From an uncultured Ruminococcus sp. (GTDB lineage Bacteria > Bacillota > Clostridia > Oscillospirales > Ruminococcaceae), in NCBI GenBank assembly GCA_937902395.1, contig CALGTV010000068.1, positions 1-12,128 on the forward strand: a DNA stretch of 12,128 bases, written 5' to 3'. Of the stretch, positions 12,100-12,128 are shown piece by piece; within the stretch, counting starts at the first letter, position 1, and each line of letters starts with the position of its first letter. A program made the translations under genes and the position numbers. The notes below the pieces were generated by a model that saw only the letters and a program-made list of their open reading frames with translations, made no database searches and was not told where the DNA came from.

Positions 12100-12128
12100 T
12101 CAATCGCAGTCAAATCCAAGTGCGATAT
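12100..12128 (-). CDS. Possible 3' end of a reverse-strand gene (partial)
   Basis: On the reverse strand one frame reads IALGFDCD and stops with TGA at 12102-12100, just before the hairpin at 12061-12089, as expected for a convergent gene ending there. Only eight codons are visible, so this rests on position alone and the frame could be wrong; another reverse frame stays open down to about 12057. Confidence 0.25.

Noticed and set aside
1..12128. CRISPR array, rRNA gene or insertion sequence with terminal repeats
   Set aside because: No regularly spaced repeats, rRNA sequence, transposase frame or matching terminal inverted repeats were seen.

Overview
The window looks like a chromosomal segment of a cellulolytic Ruminococcus-type gut or rumen Firmicute. 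The main evidence is three secreted plant-cell-wall hydrolases, each ending in a ruminococcal-type dockerin (start GDAN-DG, middle NPDKYGLS, end around IDAG or YDAK). Clostridial-style promoters and low-to-moderate GC fit this. The species cannot be fixed from the window.

Region 1 (1-3376) is accessory and visibly more AT-rich in places. It begins inside a gene whose visible part carries the end of a GHKL-ATPase/S5 protein, a charged coiled coil and a C-terminal TIR-like domain; this looks like an anti-phage or immune protein. Next come a convergent 80-residue gene with a terminator-like 17-bp hairpin inside it, remnants of small overlapping genes, an AT-rich 281-residue gene of unknown function, and a reverse-strand gene that joins a DUF6809-like half to a TnpV-like (transposon-associated) half. 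The block ends just beyond the 3' end of a tRNA-Pro(UGG) gene, a classic integration position, although no att repeat is visible.

Region 2 (3423-4953, reverse strand) is housekeeping: tRNA-Pro with a consensus promoter and a terminator, a small acidic membrane-anchored protein with its own promoter, leader and terminator, and rsmE (16S rRNA m3U1498 methyltransferase) with a consensus promoter.

Region 3 (5106-12036, forward strand) is a cellulosome enzyme cluster: GH9-dockerin, a 56-residue gene of unknown function, GH9-linker-unassigned module-linker-dockerin, then CBM22-GH10-dockerin. These are separately punctuated units, with a promoter before each large gene and strong hairpins after the last two, rather than one operon. 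The enzymes are predicted to be exported and docked onto cohesins encoded elsewhere. Together they would attack cellulose or beta-glucan (GH9) and the xylan around it (GH10). The last bases hold a further hairpin and perhaps the 3' end of a reverse-strand gene.

The best candidates for something undescribed are the ATPase-TIR protein at the left edge, the DUF6809-TnpV fusion, the unassigned module of the second GH9, and the 56-residue gene between the two cellulases.
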